Assembly (NCBI RefSeq): GCF_004792655.1
Contig: NZ_SRZC01000007.1
Location: 1-64,000, forward strand
Reading direction: 5' to 3'
Origin: Palleniella muris
GTDB lineage: Bacteria; Bacteroidota; Bacteroidia; Bacteroidales; Bacteroidaceae
Length of the DNA: 64,000 bases
The notes beneath the pieces were generated by a model. That model saw only the letters and a program-made list of their open reading frames with translations. It did not search any database and was not told the origin of the DNA. Both the position numbers and the translations under genes were made by a program. Shown one piece after another: positions 7,074 through 15,989 of the stretch; the stretch's first letter is position 1, and the number at the start of each line of letters is the position of its first letter.

Positions 7074-7853
7074 TTATATTTTGAAGTGTTTGCGTGATTT
7101 TTCGGCCTTTGAAATTGCAAGTTCTTCACCTTCGTATTCGCCACCTATACTTCTCATACGCTGAGTGAGAACGGCGGCGACATTGGTAGTGGCCGAAACA
7201 TCTGCATCTGCATCATGGGCATCATCCAACTCAATTCCCAGATTTTCACACATGATTTCCAATTTGTATGAGTTGACATTAGGTAAATGGCATAGCGCAA
7301 GCTGCCCAAGTACAATTGTATCTACATAGAGCGGATGCCAGTTCCCGTAGAAATCCTCGTCTCCCCGGAGAACCTTTTTCAGTTCATTCATAAGGCCAGC
7401 GTACTCGAACATTTGGCAAAGGAACCCCTCGTCAAATGCGATATGCTGTCCTATCAAAAATGGTTTCATGTTTTTAGGACACTTAGGCGTATTGTCTATC
7501 ATAAACTGAAGGACTTCCTGTGCCACTATTTCAATGGGCTTACCATAGGACTCCAGCATATCCATAGTGATAGCCGAATATTCCAACGCTCTTGCCTCAT
7601 AGTCCATTGACACCGCATCATCATTGTCATATTTTGACTTCAATGTTTTGCGTTTTTTTGTGGCGCCGGCTATTTCCTTACGGTTATAAGGGGCAATGTA
7701 GCTTTGATATGTGCCAATCTTTTCAAAAGTATCGAGTCGAGTGGCATGTACCGCTATCTGAGTACAAGCCGATGTCTGACATTTCAAACCGCCGGTCTCA
7801 AAGTCCAGGGTAAACGCTACCAATACCGGGGATTCTTCTTTAGGTGCTGCCAT
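7074..7853 (-). CDS. DnaQ-like 3'-5' exonuclease (proofreading)
   Basis: 259 aa, DEDDh exonuclease fold. Exo I motif is DFETGG at 17-22, with the two catalytic acids; Exo II is in FLIGQHIAFDEGF; Exo III is DDAHDADADVSAT with His and Asp. Between Exo I and II lies an insert rich in K and R (KKRKTLKSKYDND). The position two genes after the polymerase fragment suggests it acts as the epsilon-like proofreader of the phage-coded DNA polymerase III alpha. It starts after a one-codon gap from the kinase gene. Confidence 0.88.
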   Translation of the reverse strand: MAAPKEESPVLVAFTLDFETGGLKCQTSACTQIAVHATRLDTFEKIGTYQSYIAPYNRKEIAGATKKRKTLKSKYDNDDAVSMDYEARALEYSAITMDMLESYGKPIEIVAQEVLQFMIDNTPKCPKNMKPFLIGQHIAFDEGFLCQMFEYAGLMNELKKVLRGDEDFYGNWHPLYVDTIVLGQLALCHLPNVNSYKLEIMCENLGIELDDAHDADADVSATTNVAAVLTQRMRSIGGEYEGEELAISKAEKSRKHFKI

Positions 7854-7854
7854 A

Positions 7855-8376
7855 TTATTGATGTTTTTGAATTATACATTGTGCTGTTAAATAAAGAGTG
7901 GCGCGAAGATTCTCAATCGAGCCATTGTTATTGATGACATAATCATATAGTTCATCTGGGATGTTGATACGGTCATTGTCTCGCGCTTTACGCTTATCGT
8001 TAATGTCTTTCAAATTATCTCGCTTAATCTTGATTGTCACCAGAGAGAATGGGAAAGGAGTAGATTCTTTACTTTGCAAATTTACGAGTCCCTTTTCATC
8101 AATTACATACACACTGGGAAAGAGCGTAAGGAATTGGTTCCACTCCGTCCAGTATTCATAACCTCCGAATTTTGTGTAAGCACACATTCGGCTTTGAGGA
8201 GGTACTTGGTCTGGCTTAACAAACCAATGGTCTCTTCCATTTATCTCTCCTTTACGCATAGGGCGTGTCGTATAAGACACAATAGCAGTCCATCCCAACT
8301 GCTGTTGGAGAATCATGGAAGCAGTTGTTTTACCACTTCCAGATGCTCCTACAATACAAATAATTAACGGTTTCAT
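7855..8376 (-). CDS. Guanylate-kinase-like nucleotide kinase
   Basis: 173 aa. P-loop GASGSGKTT at 9-17, then SYTTRPMRKGEINGRDHWFV, which matches the GMP-binding region of guanylate kinases (TTRPxRxGExxGxxYxFV), and later RDNDR in the lid area. It most likely phosphorylates a (d)NMP for DNA synthesis, in keeping with its place between polymerase and exonuclease and with the phage NrdD/NrdG/ThyX-like set. The start overlaps the polymerase stop by ATGA. Confidence 0.85.
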   Translation of the reverse strand: MKPLIICIVGASGSGKTTASMILQQQLGWTAIVSYTTRPMRKGEINGRDHWFVKPDQVPPQSRMCAYTKFGGYEYWTEWNQFLTLFPSVYVIDEKGLVNLQSKESTPFPFSLVTIKIKRDNLKDINDKRKARDNDRINIPDELYDYVINNNGSIENLRATLYLTAQCIIQKHQ

Positions 8377-10550
8377 ATTATCTCAATAAAATTGTTACGA
8401 GTGAGTTGGAGATTATTATGGCCAACGTAGTCACTGTATTTCACGGTAGCCATACAGATTATCAATTTGTTCTTGGCGCCAATGAGTAAGGCACGAGCAT
8501 TACGATACTCTTCAGGCCATATCACCAATTCTGCCATATCGTTATTTTGCTGAAGGGTGACTTTGCAGAACACCTCTTGCTCTCCAGTCTTCTTACTGGT
8601 GAATTTCTTTTCCTCCATTTCTACTATGGTAGCGGCAATAGCAGCTTTTCTACCGTCTTTATCCTCACTCAAGGAGTCTTTAAGCGTAGTGTATGCTGCT
8701 CGACCACGAATTTGCTCTTTAATCGCGCTGTTGTCATAAATTCGTTTATAATCAATGGCTCCGAGACCGGACACTTTAATTTGTTGCTGAGACCAGAAAT
8801 AGTGCTTGTTGCGTAAGTCATCTGGGAAATCTTTTTGTTTGATTTCAAACCCAAGGGTTTCCGCAGCCTTCTCCACAATTGCATATCTTTCAACTACTGA
8901 TAGTGCGTTTTCTATCTTGTCAAAGCACCCAGCAAGGATAAGGTTGAGGACATGACGGGCATTGACCGGGCATCGTTGTACCTCATCTTCATTGTCTGGA
9001 TCATCCCAGTATTGATATTTTTTGAGTTTATACTTGAATATGCGCTCAATGAAGTTGTTAATACTGGTAAACTCACCATTTTTGTTGCGCTCGTTGATAA
9101 TCCAATCAACCGCTTTTGTGCCGACCATTTTAATACGAGAAAGCGACCAGAATATCTGATTGGTTTCATAGTCCGTATAGAAACTCATCGCACTCTTGTT
9201 GATGTCCGGTGACACTACCTTAGCGTTGCTGCAAGCCTCCATTTCAGACATGATAGGAATAAGTTCTTTGTCATCAGCCCATTCCAGTGCGACCGTATAA
9301 AACGCTGTTGGATATTGTGCTTTTAGAAAAGCACCGATATATGAGGTAACAGCATAGGCAGTTGCGTGGGATTTATTAAAGAGGTAAGAACCGCACGCTT
9401 CAATCTGTTGCCAAATAGCAATGGCATCTTCTATCGGACAGCCGTTCTCTTTTGCTCCTTTCAAGAATTTTTCGCGCATGGCTTGAATCTTCTCAGCCTT
9501 CTTCTTTGAGATGAATTTTACGAGTTTCACACCTTCGCCTAACGAGAAGCCGCCGACTTCACGAGCAATTTGGGCAACTTGTTCTTGGTAAGTAATCAAC
9601 CCGAATGTGTCATTCAGGGCGTTATAAGTACCCCAAAGATACGTTGGCGCAACCAGTCCTTTTTTTCTGTCAACATAAGCCTCTGTTGAACCATTTTCCA
9701 ATGTTGCCGGACGAAACAAAGCGTTGGCCGCAATTAAATCGTGAATACAAGTGGGTTGCATCTCAACCAAAAATTTCGTCATGCCTCGTGATGAAAGCTG
9801 GAATACATTCTGCGTGCAACCTTGGCGTAACAATTCGTATGCACGTTCATTAGCCAAATCACTTTCCACTACACCCTCCATTGTAAGGCCGGCACCATAA
9901 TGCTCATTGATTAGATCAAAAGTCTGGTGAAGTTTGGAAAGCTCCTTAGTTGCCAGACAGTCGTTTTTGAGCAAGCCCAGTTCATCGAGGTCGTAACCAC
10001 TATTCTCACTTACAAGGATGTCGTCAACCTTTTTAATAGGCACAAAGTCAAAACACTCCACATCTTCGCCGTCCATATCGTCCGGAGTTACAAGTAATGC
10101 TGAAGCATGGACCGAACTGGAGCGAGGTTGAAACATGAGAGTGCGTATGTCTTCAAACAGTTGTGGATAGTCATGGATAAATTTGGCAATCTTTCGGTTA
10201 GAAGCTGCAAGTTTGAAGATTTCTGTATAATCGGCACCATCATCCTCTATAATAGCCGTTAGATAATTTACCAATGAAGGGCTGATACGCATTGTACGAG
10301 CCACATCCTTAATAACCGCCTTGGCTTTCAGAGTGGTAAATGTACCGGCAGAAAACACGCGCTGCTTACCATCGTGATTGTAACGGCGTTCTATGTATTC
10401 CTTAACTTCTTGACGCTTGTCTGACTGGAAATCGTTGTCCACGTCAGGAAGTGATCCGTGCTCTGTTTTTACATAGCCGGAGCCAACGAAACAATCCAGC
10501 ACTTTGACTGGATGTTTCGTATGATGTTCTTGTATTTTAGTTACCCTCAT
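8373..10550 (-). CDS. dnaE: DNA polymerase III alpha subunit, C-terminal piece (palm to OB fold)
   Basis: 725 aa. After a 32-residue leader it begins SLPDVDNDF, the PDxDxDF motif with the first two catalytic aspartates of bacterial replicative polymerases, then KRQEVKEYIERRY, FSAGTFTTLKAKAVIKDVAR (as in E. coli FGTMAAKAVIRDVGR), the third acidic region DELGLLKND, a helix-hairpin-helix region and a C-terminal OB fold. The N-terminal part of the enzyme is in the gene at 11865-13598, with a helicase gene in between. Joined end to end, PERAG and SLPD give the usual uninterrupted core. Residues 1-32 look like the C-terminal part of an intein (see separate entry). Cannot be a working polymerase without the other piece. 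Confidence 0.9.
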   Translation of the reverse strand: MRVTKIQEHHTKHPVKVLDCFVGSGYVKTEHGSLPDVDNDFQSDKRQEVKEYIERRYNHDGKQRVFSAGTFTTLKAKAVIKDVARTMRISPSLVNYLTAIIEDDGADYTEIFKLAASNRKIAKFIHDYPQLFEDIRTLMFQPRSSSVHASALLVTPDDMDGEDVECFDFVPIKKVDDILVSENSGYDLDELGLLKNDCLATKELSKLHQTFDLINEHYGAGLTMEGVVESDLANERAYELLRQGCTQNVFQLSSRGMTKFLVEMQPTCIHDLIAANALFRPATLENGSTEAYVDRKKGLVAPTYLWGTYNALNDTFGLITYQEQVAQIAREVGGFSLGEGVKLVKFISKKKAEKIQAMREKFLKGAKENGCPIEDAIAIWQQIEACGSYLFNKSHATAYAVTSYIGAFLKAQYPTAFYTVALEWADDKELIPIMSEMEACSNAKVVSPDINKSAMSFYTDYETNQIFWSLSRIKMVGTKAVDWIINERNKNGEFTSINNFIERIFKYKLKKYQYWDDPDNEDEVQRCPVNARHVLNLILAGCFDKIENALSVVERYAIVEKAAETLGFEIKQKDFPDDLRNKHYFWSQQQIKVSGLGAIDYKRIYDNSAIKEQIRGRAAYTTLKDSLSEDKDGRKAAIAATIVEMEEKKFTSKKTGEQEVFCKVTLQQNNDMAELVIWPEEYRNARALLIGAKNKLIICMATVKYSDYVGHNNLQLTRNNFIEII
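10455..10550 (-). other. Split-intein-C-like tail of the polymerase C-piece
   Basis: The 32 residues before SLPD have no counterpart in DnaE. VKVLDCFVGS matches intein block F (V-Y-D-x-x-V) with Cys at the fourth position as in class 3 inteins, and TEHG|S matches block G with the penultimate His and a +1 Ser. The usual terminal Asn is Gly, and there is no Asn in the whole tail. Whether it still splices cannot be told from the sequence. Confidence 0.55.
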
Positions 10551-11862
10551 AGCTCAAACTTTTGCAAATGGCGCGATACACGTCAAGATTAAACTTATTA
10601 CCGTTATTCCGGCAGATGTGGTTAAAAGCGATGAGCTCTTTATCCTTAATAATGGCTCTTTTGTTAATGAAAAAATCCGTTACGATTCCTTTCATCGAAG
10701 TACATCGGCTCAATGCAACATATAACATTCCAGGCGCAAACGCATAGGGGCAATGTATAACCACGTTGTCAAAGGTCAGTCCTTGACTTTTATGAATTGT
10801 GATTGCCCATCCCAAAGTAAGTGGGAATTGTCTGCAACTTCCTTTCTCAATTGTTTCAATCTCATTGCCATTAACTTTATATTCTCGGTCAACCCACGTG
10901 AAAGGCTCAATGATTACTTGATGGCCGGCATCCAACATTACTCCAATTTTAGTGGCACTAATATCAGTTACTGTGCCCATAGAACCATTATAGAACCCCT
11001 GTCTGTTATCGTTTACTAAAGTCATTACGCGAGCACCAACACGTAGCTTCAAATCCAAATCACAAGGCGCATTTTTAGGATTGAAAGCATCCTTGAACTC
11101 TGCTGTAAATGAATGTGTCGTTTCTCCTATCATTTGACTATTGATTTTATCGGCATCGCGGCGCAATGAACAAATATGAATAGCTTGCGTATTGAAGTCT
11201 TTGCTCTCTCGATTGTCCCGCAGTTCGCTCAAATCATCAATATCCATCGGAAGAAGTTGATATTCTCGTATGCGATTCAGCATATTAACAAATCGTTCAT
11301 CTTTCTGACGAAATACTTTAGTGAGTTCAACAATTTGAAAACCTACTTCTCTAAGTGCATGAGAATAGAAGAAGTAGTTTCCACGATACCACTGTCGAAG
11401 AATGATTTCCTCGTTTTTCTTTATAACCGGAGGTAACTGGAACAAGTCTCCAAACAGCACGATTTGAATACCGCCAAATGGAAGTTCATTCATTCTGTAG
11501 AGCCTCAGTTTTCGATCCACATAATCCAGCACATCTGGCCGGACCATACTCGCTTCATCGATAATAAGCGTATCAAGTTTACCGAATAATTCAAACTTAT
11601 CTTGATACAGTTTTCCTTTGATAGGCGAATTTGGGCCTTGTAAATCAAACGGGATTCCAAACAAACTATGCAATGTCACACCCCCTGCATTGATGGCAGC
11701 AATCCCGGTTGATGCAGCCACAATGATATTTTTATGAGTGTTCTCAACTATGTACTTCAGGAATGTAGTCTTCCCGGTTCCAGCCTTGCCTGTAATGAAG
11801 AGGCTGTCTGTCGTTTCTTCTATGATTTGAAACGCACGACTCATTTCATCTGTCAATTCCAT
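10537..11862 (-). CDS. Pif1/Dda-like SF1 helicase
   Basis: 441 aa. Walker A ITGKAGTGKTTF at about 23-34, then IIVAASTGIAAINAGG (motif Ia), LIIDEASMVRPD (Walker B), FGDLFQLPPV (motif III), and near the end WAITIHKSQGLTFD and YVALSRCTS (motifs V and VI), all typical of Pif1/RecD2/Dda helicases. It would unwind DNA 5'-3' and could help fork start or recombination. It sits between the two polymerase pieces, starting 2 nt after the stop of the N-piece and overlapping the C-piece start by 14 nt, so all three are translated as one unit. Confidence 0.92.
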   Translation of the reverse strand: MELTDEMSRAFQIIEETTDSLFITGKAGTGKTTFLKYIVENTHKNIIVAASTGIAAINAGGVTLHSLFGIPFDLQGPNSPIKGKLYQDKFELFGKLDTLIIDEASMVRPDVLDYVDRKLRLYRMNELPFGGIQIVLFGDLFQLPPVIKKNEEIILRQWYRGNYFFYSHALREVGFQIVELTKVFRQKDERFVNMLNRIREYQLLPMDIDDLSELRDNRESKDFNTQAIHICSLRRDADKINSQMIGETTHSFTAEFKDAFNPKNAPCDLDLKLRVGARVMTLVNDNRQGFYNGSMGTVTDISATKIGVMLDAGHQVIIEPFTWVDREYKVNGNEIETIEKGSCRQFPLTLGWAITIHKSQGLTFDNVVIHCPYAFAPGMLYVALSRCTSMKGIVTDFFINKRAIIKDKELIAFNHICRNNGNKFNLDVYRAICKSLSYEGN

Positions 11863-11864
11863 AA

Positions 11865-13598
11865 TTATAACTCGTTGATTGTAAAAAGAATGTCTTTGTT
11901 ATCAAAGATGATTTCATCACCCTCTTGGAGTTCATCAGCATATATTCTGATAGGCTCTTCTGTTCCCGTCCGCTTAACCATGAACTCAGCATCATAATCG
12001 ACTTTGATGATTTTGCCATCGTCTAATGTGAGCTCAAAATAACGATTAGAATCCATGTCGTTACCAATAATGGTTGTATCTGCTGGAGACAGTCCGGCAC
12101 GTTCAGGAAGAAGGAAACGCTCGAAGATGAGATTGTATTTAATAGGGTCTATTAGTGTAATTCCCAGCAAATAAAGAAGCAGAGAGCCGGCAGCAGAACC
12201 ACGTCCACAACCCACAAAAATGTTGTTCTTACGAGCCCAGTTGCAAGTATCATACTGCACAAGCAAATAGTCCACATTATCAGTAGATTCAATGATGTAT
12301 TTCTCATACTCCATCTGCTTCCGATACTGATCCATTTTATCTTTAGGAGCCAAACGCTGAAGTCCTTCCTCCAAAAGTTGATTGAACATATTGTGGGTGG
12401 TGCCATATTTCTCCAGTTCTTCCAGAGTCATATCGTATTTCGGCATATAGTTTCTGGTAGTGTCCATACGCCCTTCTGCATGGTCTGCAATGATGAACGT
12501 GTTCTCTGCACATTCACGAAACAATCCTTCTATATCCCAGTCTTCTCCAAATAGGGCCTCAAACAAAGCATAATGCTCATCAATATCTTTGAAATACTGG
12601 TCGTTGCTTTGTTCGTGTGCGGCACCTTCTGCTACCTTGTTGAGAATTATTTTATTCTTGGCGTCGTCTGAGTCAAGATAATACGCATCGCTAAGCAGTA
12701 CAGGGCGTGGCATTTTGCTGTCGTCATACCATTCATGGAAGTATTTCTTAGTGGCTTCTAAAACCTTGATGTCAATACGCTCGGCTTTGTATTCTGATAA
12801 ATCAACTTGATAGAAAATGCGGTCAAACGCCTGTGTTAATGTATCAACCACTTGCTTGTTACCCACGAAAGAAGCGGGTGCATATTTATCGAGCACAAGT
12901 GCATTGCCTTTTGCTCGATTAAGCAGTTCTGAAATATCTATGGTCTTGTTTTCTACATTATCTACCATAATCGCTTTTTGGATTCTCAGCAGGTTACGAA
13001 AACCTTGTTGCGTCTGAACATAGACCTTTGCTCCGAAGTTAAATCCATCAGCCTCAACAGTAAGGGAATAACCAAACACTGGCTTGATTCCGGCAGCGTC
13101 ACAACCTTTTTGAAATACAAAGCAAGCGGCCATAGTATTATAGTCACATACCCCCAATGCGGTATGACCTAAATACTTCGCCTTACGAATCCATTCCTCC
13201 GGCATAAAACTGCCATTTAAGAGTTCAAAGGGGGTGTGTACCCCAAGATTTACAAATGGGATGTCATGTTGTAACTTGGCTCGCTCACCAACGTACTTCA
13301 AGATATTCAATTTGAAATCTTGATTTAGGTTGTGATAGTAAAAGTTGTCGCCGAATTTGAAAATGATATTCTCAATGCCATCATTCAACAATTCTTCTGG
13401 ACGCACTAAACTATTAAAGATAAAGTTACCGTCCGTATCTTTGCGGAAGATTGAATTGTAGGTTGATCGCTGGGTGTCTTGAAAATACGCCTTACCAAAC
13501 TCAGGAATATCAATAACTTCCGCATCTACTTGTGTGTACTGAATTTTGTTCTTCTCCAGCCACTCATACAATTCGATTATTTTATCTGATTTTGCCAT
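11865..13598 (-). CDS. dnaE: DNA polymerase III alpha subunit, N-terminal piece (PHP and start of palm)
   Basis: 577 aa. An extra N-terminal part of about 115 aa precedes FVNLGVHTPFELLNG, the start of the PHP domain (E. coli FVHLRVHSDYS), then LGHTALGVCDYNTMAA and AGIKPVFGY. Palm begins with VGCGRGSAAGSLLLYLLGI (GRGSAAGS core) and DPIKYNLIFERFLLPERA. The family sequence would go on with SMPDxDxDF but here the protein runs into a 76-aa Hint-like tail and stops. The rest of the enzyme is encoded at 8373-10550. The piece lacks all catalytic aspartates. It overlaps the primase gene end by 17 nt. Confidence 0.9.
   Translation of the reverse strand: MAKSDKIIELYEWLEKNKIQYTQVDAEVIDIPEFGKAYFQDTQRSTYNSIFRKDTDGNFIFNSLVRPEELLNDGIENIIFKFGDNFYYHNLNQDFKLNILKYVGERAKLQHDIPFVNLGVHTPFELLNGSFMPEEWIRKAKYLGHTALGVCDYNTMAACFVFQKGCDAAGIKPVFGYSLTVEADGFNFGAKVYVQTQQGFRNLLRIQKAIMVDNVENKTIDISELLNRAKGNALVLDKYAPASFVGNKQVVDTLTQAFDRIFYQVDLSEYKAERIDIKVLEATKKYFHEWYDDSKMPRPVLLSDAYYLDSDDAKNKIILNKVAEGAAHEQSNDQYFKDIDEHYALFEALFGEDWDIEGLFRECAENTFIIADHAEGRMDTTRNYMPKYDMTLEELEKYGTTHNMFNQLLEEGLQRLAPKDKMDQYRKQMEYEKYIIESTDNVDYLLVQYDTCNWARKNNIFVGCGRGSAAGSLLLYLLGITLIDPIKYNLIFERFLLPERAGLSPADTTIIGNDMDSNRYFELTLDDGKIIKVDYDAEFMVKRTGTEEPIRIYADELQEGDEIIFDNKDILFTINEL
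11868..12095 (-). other. Split-intein-N-like tail of the polymerase N-piece
   Basis: The last 76 residues of the N-piece follow LPERA and are foreign to DnaE. GLSPADTTII resembles block A (CLxxDTxI) with Gly in place of Cys. YFELTLDDGKIIKVDYDAEF resembles block B, but the TxxH is replaced by DYDA. IYADELQEGDEIIF is the common intein segment after block B (A-x-x-L-x-x-G-D-x-I). Together with the 32-aa tail of the C-piece this would make a 108-residue Hint fold. Confidence 0.6.
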
Positions 13599-14628
13599 CT
13601 ACGTTGCTCAATTTATATTCGATTGGAGTAAATAGAGATTCTGAGAAAGTATCATAGATGTCCCAAAAGTTTGCGTCATCCCAGTCTTTACCTTCACCTA
13701 CGAGTTTGGCAATCATTACGTTGTCAAAGTATTCGTTCAATTTGTCTGCGGCCACGTTGATTGCGTCTGACGCATCCGTATCGTAACCTATGATGATGTC
13801 ATGGACGCCCTTACTTTGCAGTTTATAAATCTGGGCATCGCTGATTTTCTTTCCAAATGTGCAGACAGCCACTATACGATGGTTGTCATACAAATCCAGT
13901 TTGCGGGTAAGGGCAATGACATCAAATATACCCTCAACCAATATTACGGTGTCAGTCTCATCCTCAATTATTGAATCATAATTGTATAGGAGCTTGACAA
14001 AATCGTTTTCAATACTATTGTTGTATCGACGAATCTGATATTTGTTGTTACGTTTTGCTTTGTCGTTGTATTCGTCAATATCCTGTTTGCTCCATACATG
14101 TCTGGAGACATATCCTACAATGTCGCCATCATCATATATCGGGAAAACCACATAATCGTCAAACTTAAAGTTTAGGCCGCGAGTTGTCCCAACAGGAAAA
14201 TAGGCATAATCATCGGTGGTAAAGCCGCGAGATTTCAAATATGGGTTTTTGAAACACCGTTTCCAAGATTCCGGCATTTCTACGACCACAAGCTCATCAT
14301 CAATCTCATCCTCTTCCAGATTGAAGAACTCCGGTACTTCTACTGGAGTAAATTTGGCTGTGTCCTTAACCTGTAAATCAGATCGACCAATTTCTTCTAC
14401 AAATCGGTTAATGTCTTTACAAGTTCTACCACAAGAAAAGCAATGTGCCATACCGAATACTTTGCCATTCTTTTCAGGGCCAACATAAATTCCAAGTTTG
14501 CCACCGGTCTTACCGCACCAAATACATTCGGGGACTATTAGGTTTTTACGACCGCCGTCCAGCCTTGCGTGAAGCTCTGCCTGAAGCTCACGAATCAAGT
14601 ATTCTTTATCTTCCTTGCTTATATACAT
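13582..14628 (-). CDS. DNA primase (DnaG-like: zinc finger plus Toprim)
   Basis: 348 aa, shorter than cellular DnaG. Zinc-binding part at about 36-67: CIWCGKTG and CFSCGRT (CxxC ... CxxC). Toprim domain with VILVEGIFDVIAL at about 228-240 (catalytic Glu) and GYDTDASDAIN at about 279 (DxD-type acids). It makes RNA primers for the lagging strand with the helicase encoded just upstream; no fused helicase domain, unlike T7 gp4. The gene ends overlapping the polymerase N-piece by 17 nt. Confidence 0.9.
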   Translation of the reverse strand: MYISKEDKEYLIRELQAELHARLDGGRKNLIVPECIWCGKTGGKLGIYVGPEKNGKVFGMAHCFSCGRTCKDINRFVEEIGRSDLQVKDTAKFTPVEVPEFFNLEEDEIDDELVVVEMPESWKRCFKNPYLKSRGFTTDDYAYFPVGTTRGLNFKFDDYVVFPIYDDGDIVGYVSRHVWSKQDIDEYNDKAKRNNKYQIRRYNNSIENDFVKLLYNYDSIIEDETDTVILVEGIFDVIALTRKLDLYDNHRIVAVCTFGKKISDAQIYKLQSKGVHDIIIGYDTDASDAINVAADKLNEYFDNVMIAKLVGEGKDWDDANFWDIYDTFSESLFTPIEYKLSNVDGKIR

Positions 14629-14642
14629 AACACCTCCGTATA

Positions 14643-15989
14643 TTAAAGATTGGCTGTTCTTTGCCGGTCGAAGAACCTTTCATGGTCATAATCTGTAGCT
14701 ATTTTGAATGTATCTCCCTTGGGGAAGAAACGACTCTTAGCAACATGGATTCTCATTGTCTTTTCACGACGCTCATTTGCGGATTGATTGAGAGTAATCA
14801 AGTGAGTAAGTGGCTGGGCGATTCCTTTAGCCTCCGATGACGAGTATTCCGTTAATACGTTCTTTTCGTCATTCACCCAATCAGGGTTTTCTATGCGTGC
14901 CTGATAAGTCGTCACCACCCAGACTTCTTCTTCACTGGCAATATCCTTTAAGTCATTTGCCACAGCGATGCGTTTCAGGCGCTCTCCGCTATCTCCATAC
15001 TTACGACCAGATGAATCGTTCAATAAGTCCATAGAATCAATGAGGATAATATCCGGTTTAACGCCATAGTTCTTGCGAAACTCAGCAATAGCTTCCTTGA
15101 TATTGATAGTGGAAACATGCTGATTGAATTTTGGATAACTTCTGACGTACAATTTGCCGGCTATGCTTTCCAATTCTTTAGCAAAAGCATCCATGTCCTT
15201 ATCCTTGATAAAGCCCTTTTCATAACTATAGGCATTACAAGCAACAAGTGCCGCAGAGTAAGCATTTTCAACTTCCTCTCGGCTACCTTCTAACTGGAAA
15301 TGGAGTACGTTAAAACCGTCAATACAAGCCTGGGAGCCTATCCAACGAGCCGCATGACTTTTACCAACACCAGTTGGAGCCAAGATGCAAGAAAGTTGAC
15401 CACGCAAATCCCTATCTTGGTTAAGGTTGTCCAGCTCATCAATATAAAAGCGTGTGATAGCACGTATAGTACCACGGGAATTGTTTTTAGCACGATTTTG
15501 AATATGCCGTGTTGTAAAAGTATCAATCACATCGGTATAAGTTGATTCGGTCAATGAGAATGTACGCATCCAATCCACGTGCTTTGCAAGCAGTTGCTGG
15601 GCACTTTCTAACCCTTCTCGATTATACACCTCACCGGCTTTCTTATATGTTTTCTGAAATTCAACACGTTTTAGATATTCTTCGAGCAAGCCAAGACATT
15701 CATCAGTAGCAAATGCTTCACCGTTATCATAGGCTTCCTTCCAAAATCTGAGAGCACCATTCTTGCCAGCGAGCTTTTGCTGAATAATTGAGTAATTCGG
15801 CACTCGTCGATATTCTCTATAATAGTCCTTAAAAGCTTTGAGAACAGCTGCTGTATTGCGATCTGGGAGATGTTCTTCTTCCAAATGCTCGCATACCATC
15901 GAAAGTATATAACTGTCCTCTATACATGTGATAAACAAATCTTCGATGAAAGCTTCCGAAAGGACGTTTGTTTTATTGTTTGCTGACAT
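14643..15989 (-). CDS. DnaB-like replicative helicase
   Basis: 448 aa. An N-terminal helical domain (EDSYILSMVCEHLEEEHLPD) leads to the RecA-like core: Walker A APTGVGKSHAAR at about 205-216, DIILIDSMDLLND (Walker B), VWVVTTYQARIENP and HLITLNQSANERREKTMRIHVAKSRF in pieces towards the end, as in DnaB/gp4 type helicases. It drives the phage fork and works with the primase encoded next. The upstream gene overlaps its start by 17 nt and is a candidate loader. Confidence 0.88.
   Translation of the reverse strand: MSANNKTNVLSEAFIEDLFITCIEDSYILSMVCEHLEEEHLPDRNTAAVLKAFKDYYREYRRVPNYSIIQQKLAGKNGALRFWKEAYDNGEAFATDECLGLLEEYLKRVEFQKTYKKAGEVYNREGLESAQQLLAKHVDWMRTFSLTESTYTDVIDTFTTRHIQNRAKNNSRGTIRAITRFYIDELDNLNQDRDLRGQLSCILAPTGVGKSHAARWIGSQACIDGFNVLHFQLEGSREEVENAYSAALVACNAYSYEKGFIKDKDMDAFAKELESIAGKLYVRSYPKFNQHVSTINIKEAIAEFRKNYGVKPDIILIDSMDLLNDSSGRKYGDSGERLKRIAVANDLKDIASEEEVWVVTTYQARIENPDWVNDEKNVLTEYSSSEAKGIAQPLTHLITLNQSANERREKTMRIHVAKSRFFPKGDTFKIATDYDHERFFDRQRTANL

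Noticed and set aside
10537..11862. The polymerase gap as a group I or II intron
   Set aside because: The gap holds a complete helicase gene with tight overlaps, and both polymerase ends carry Hint-like coding tails, which an intron would not need.
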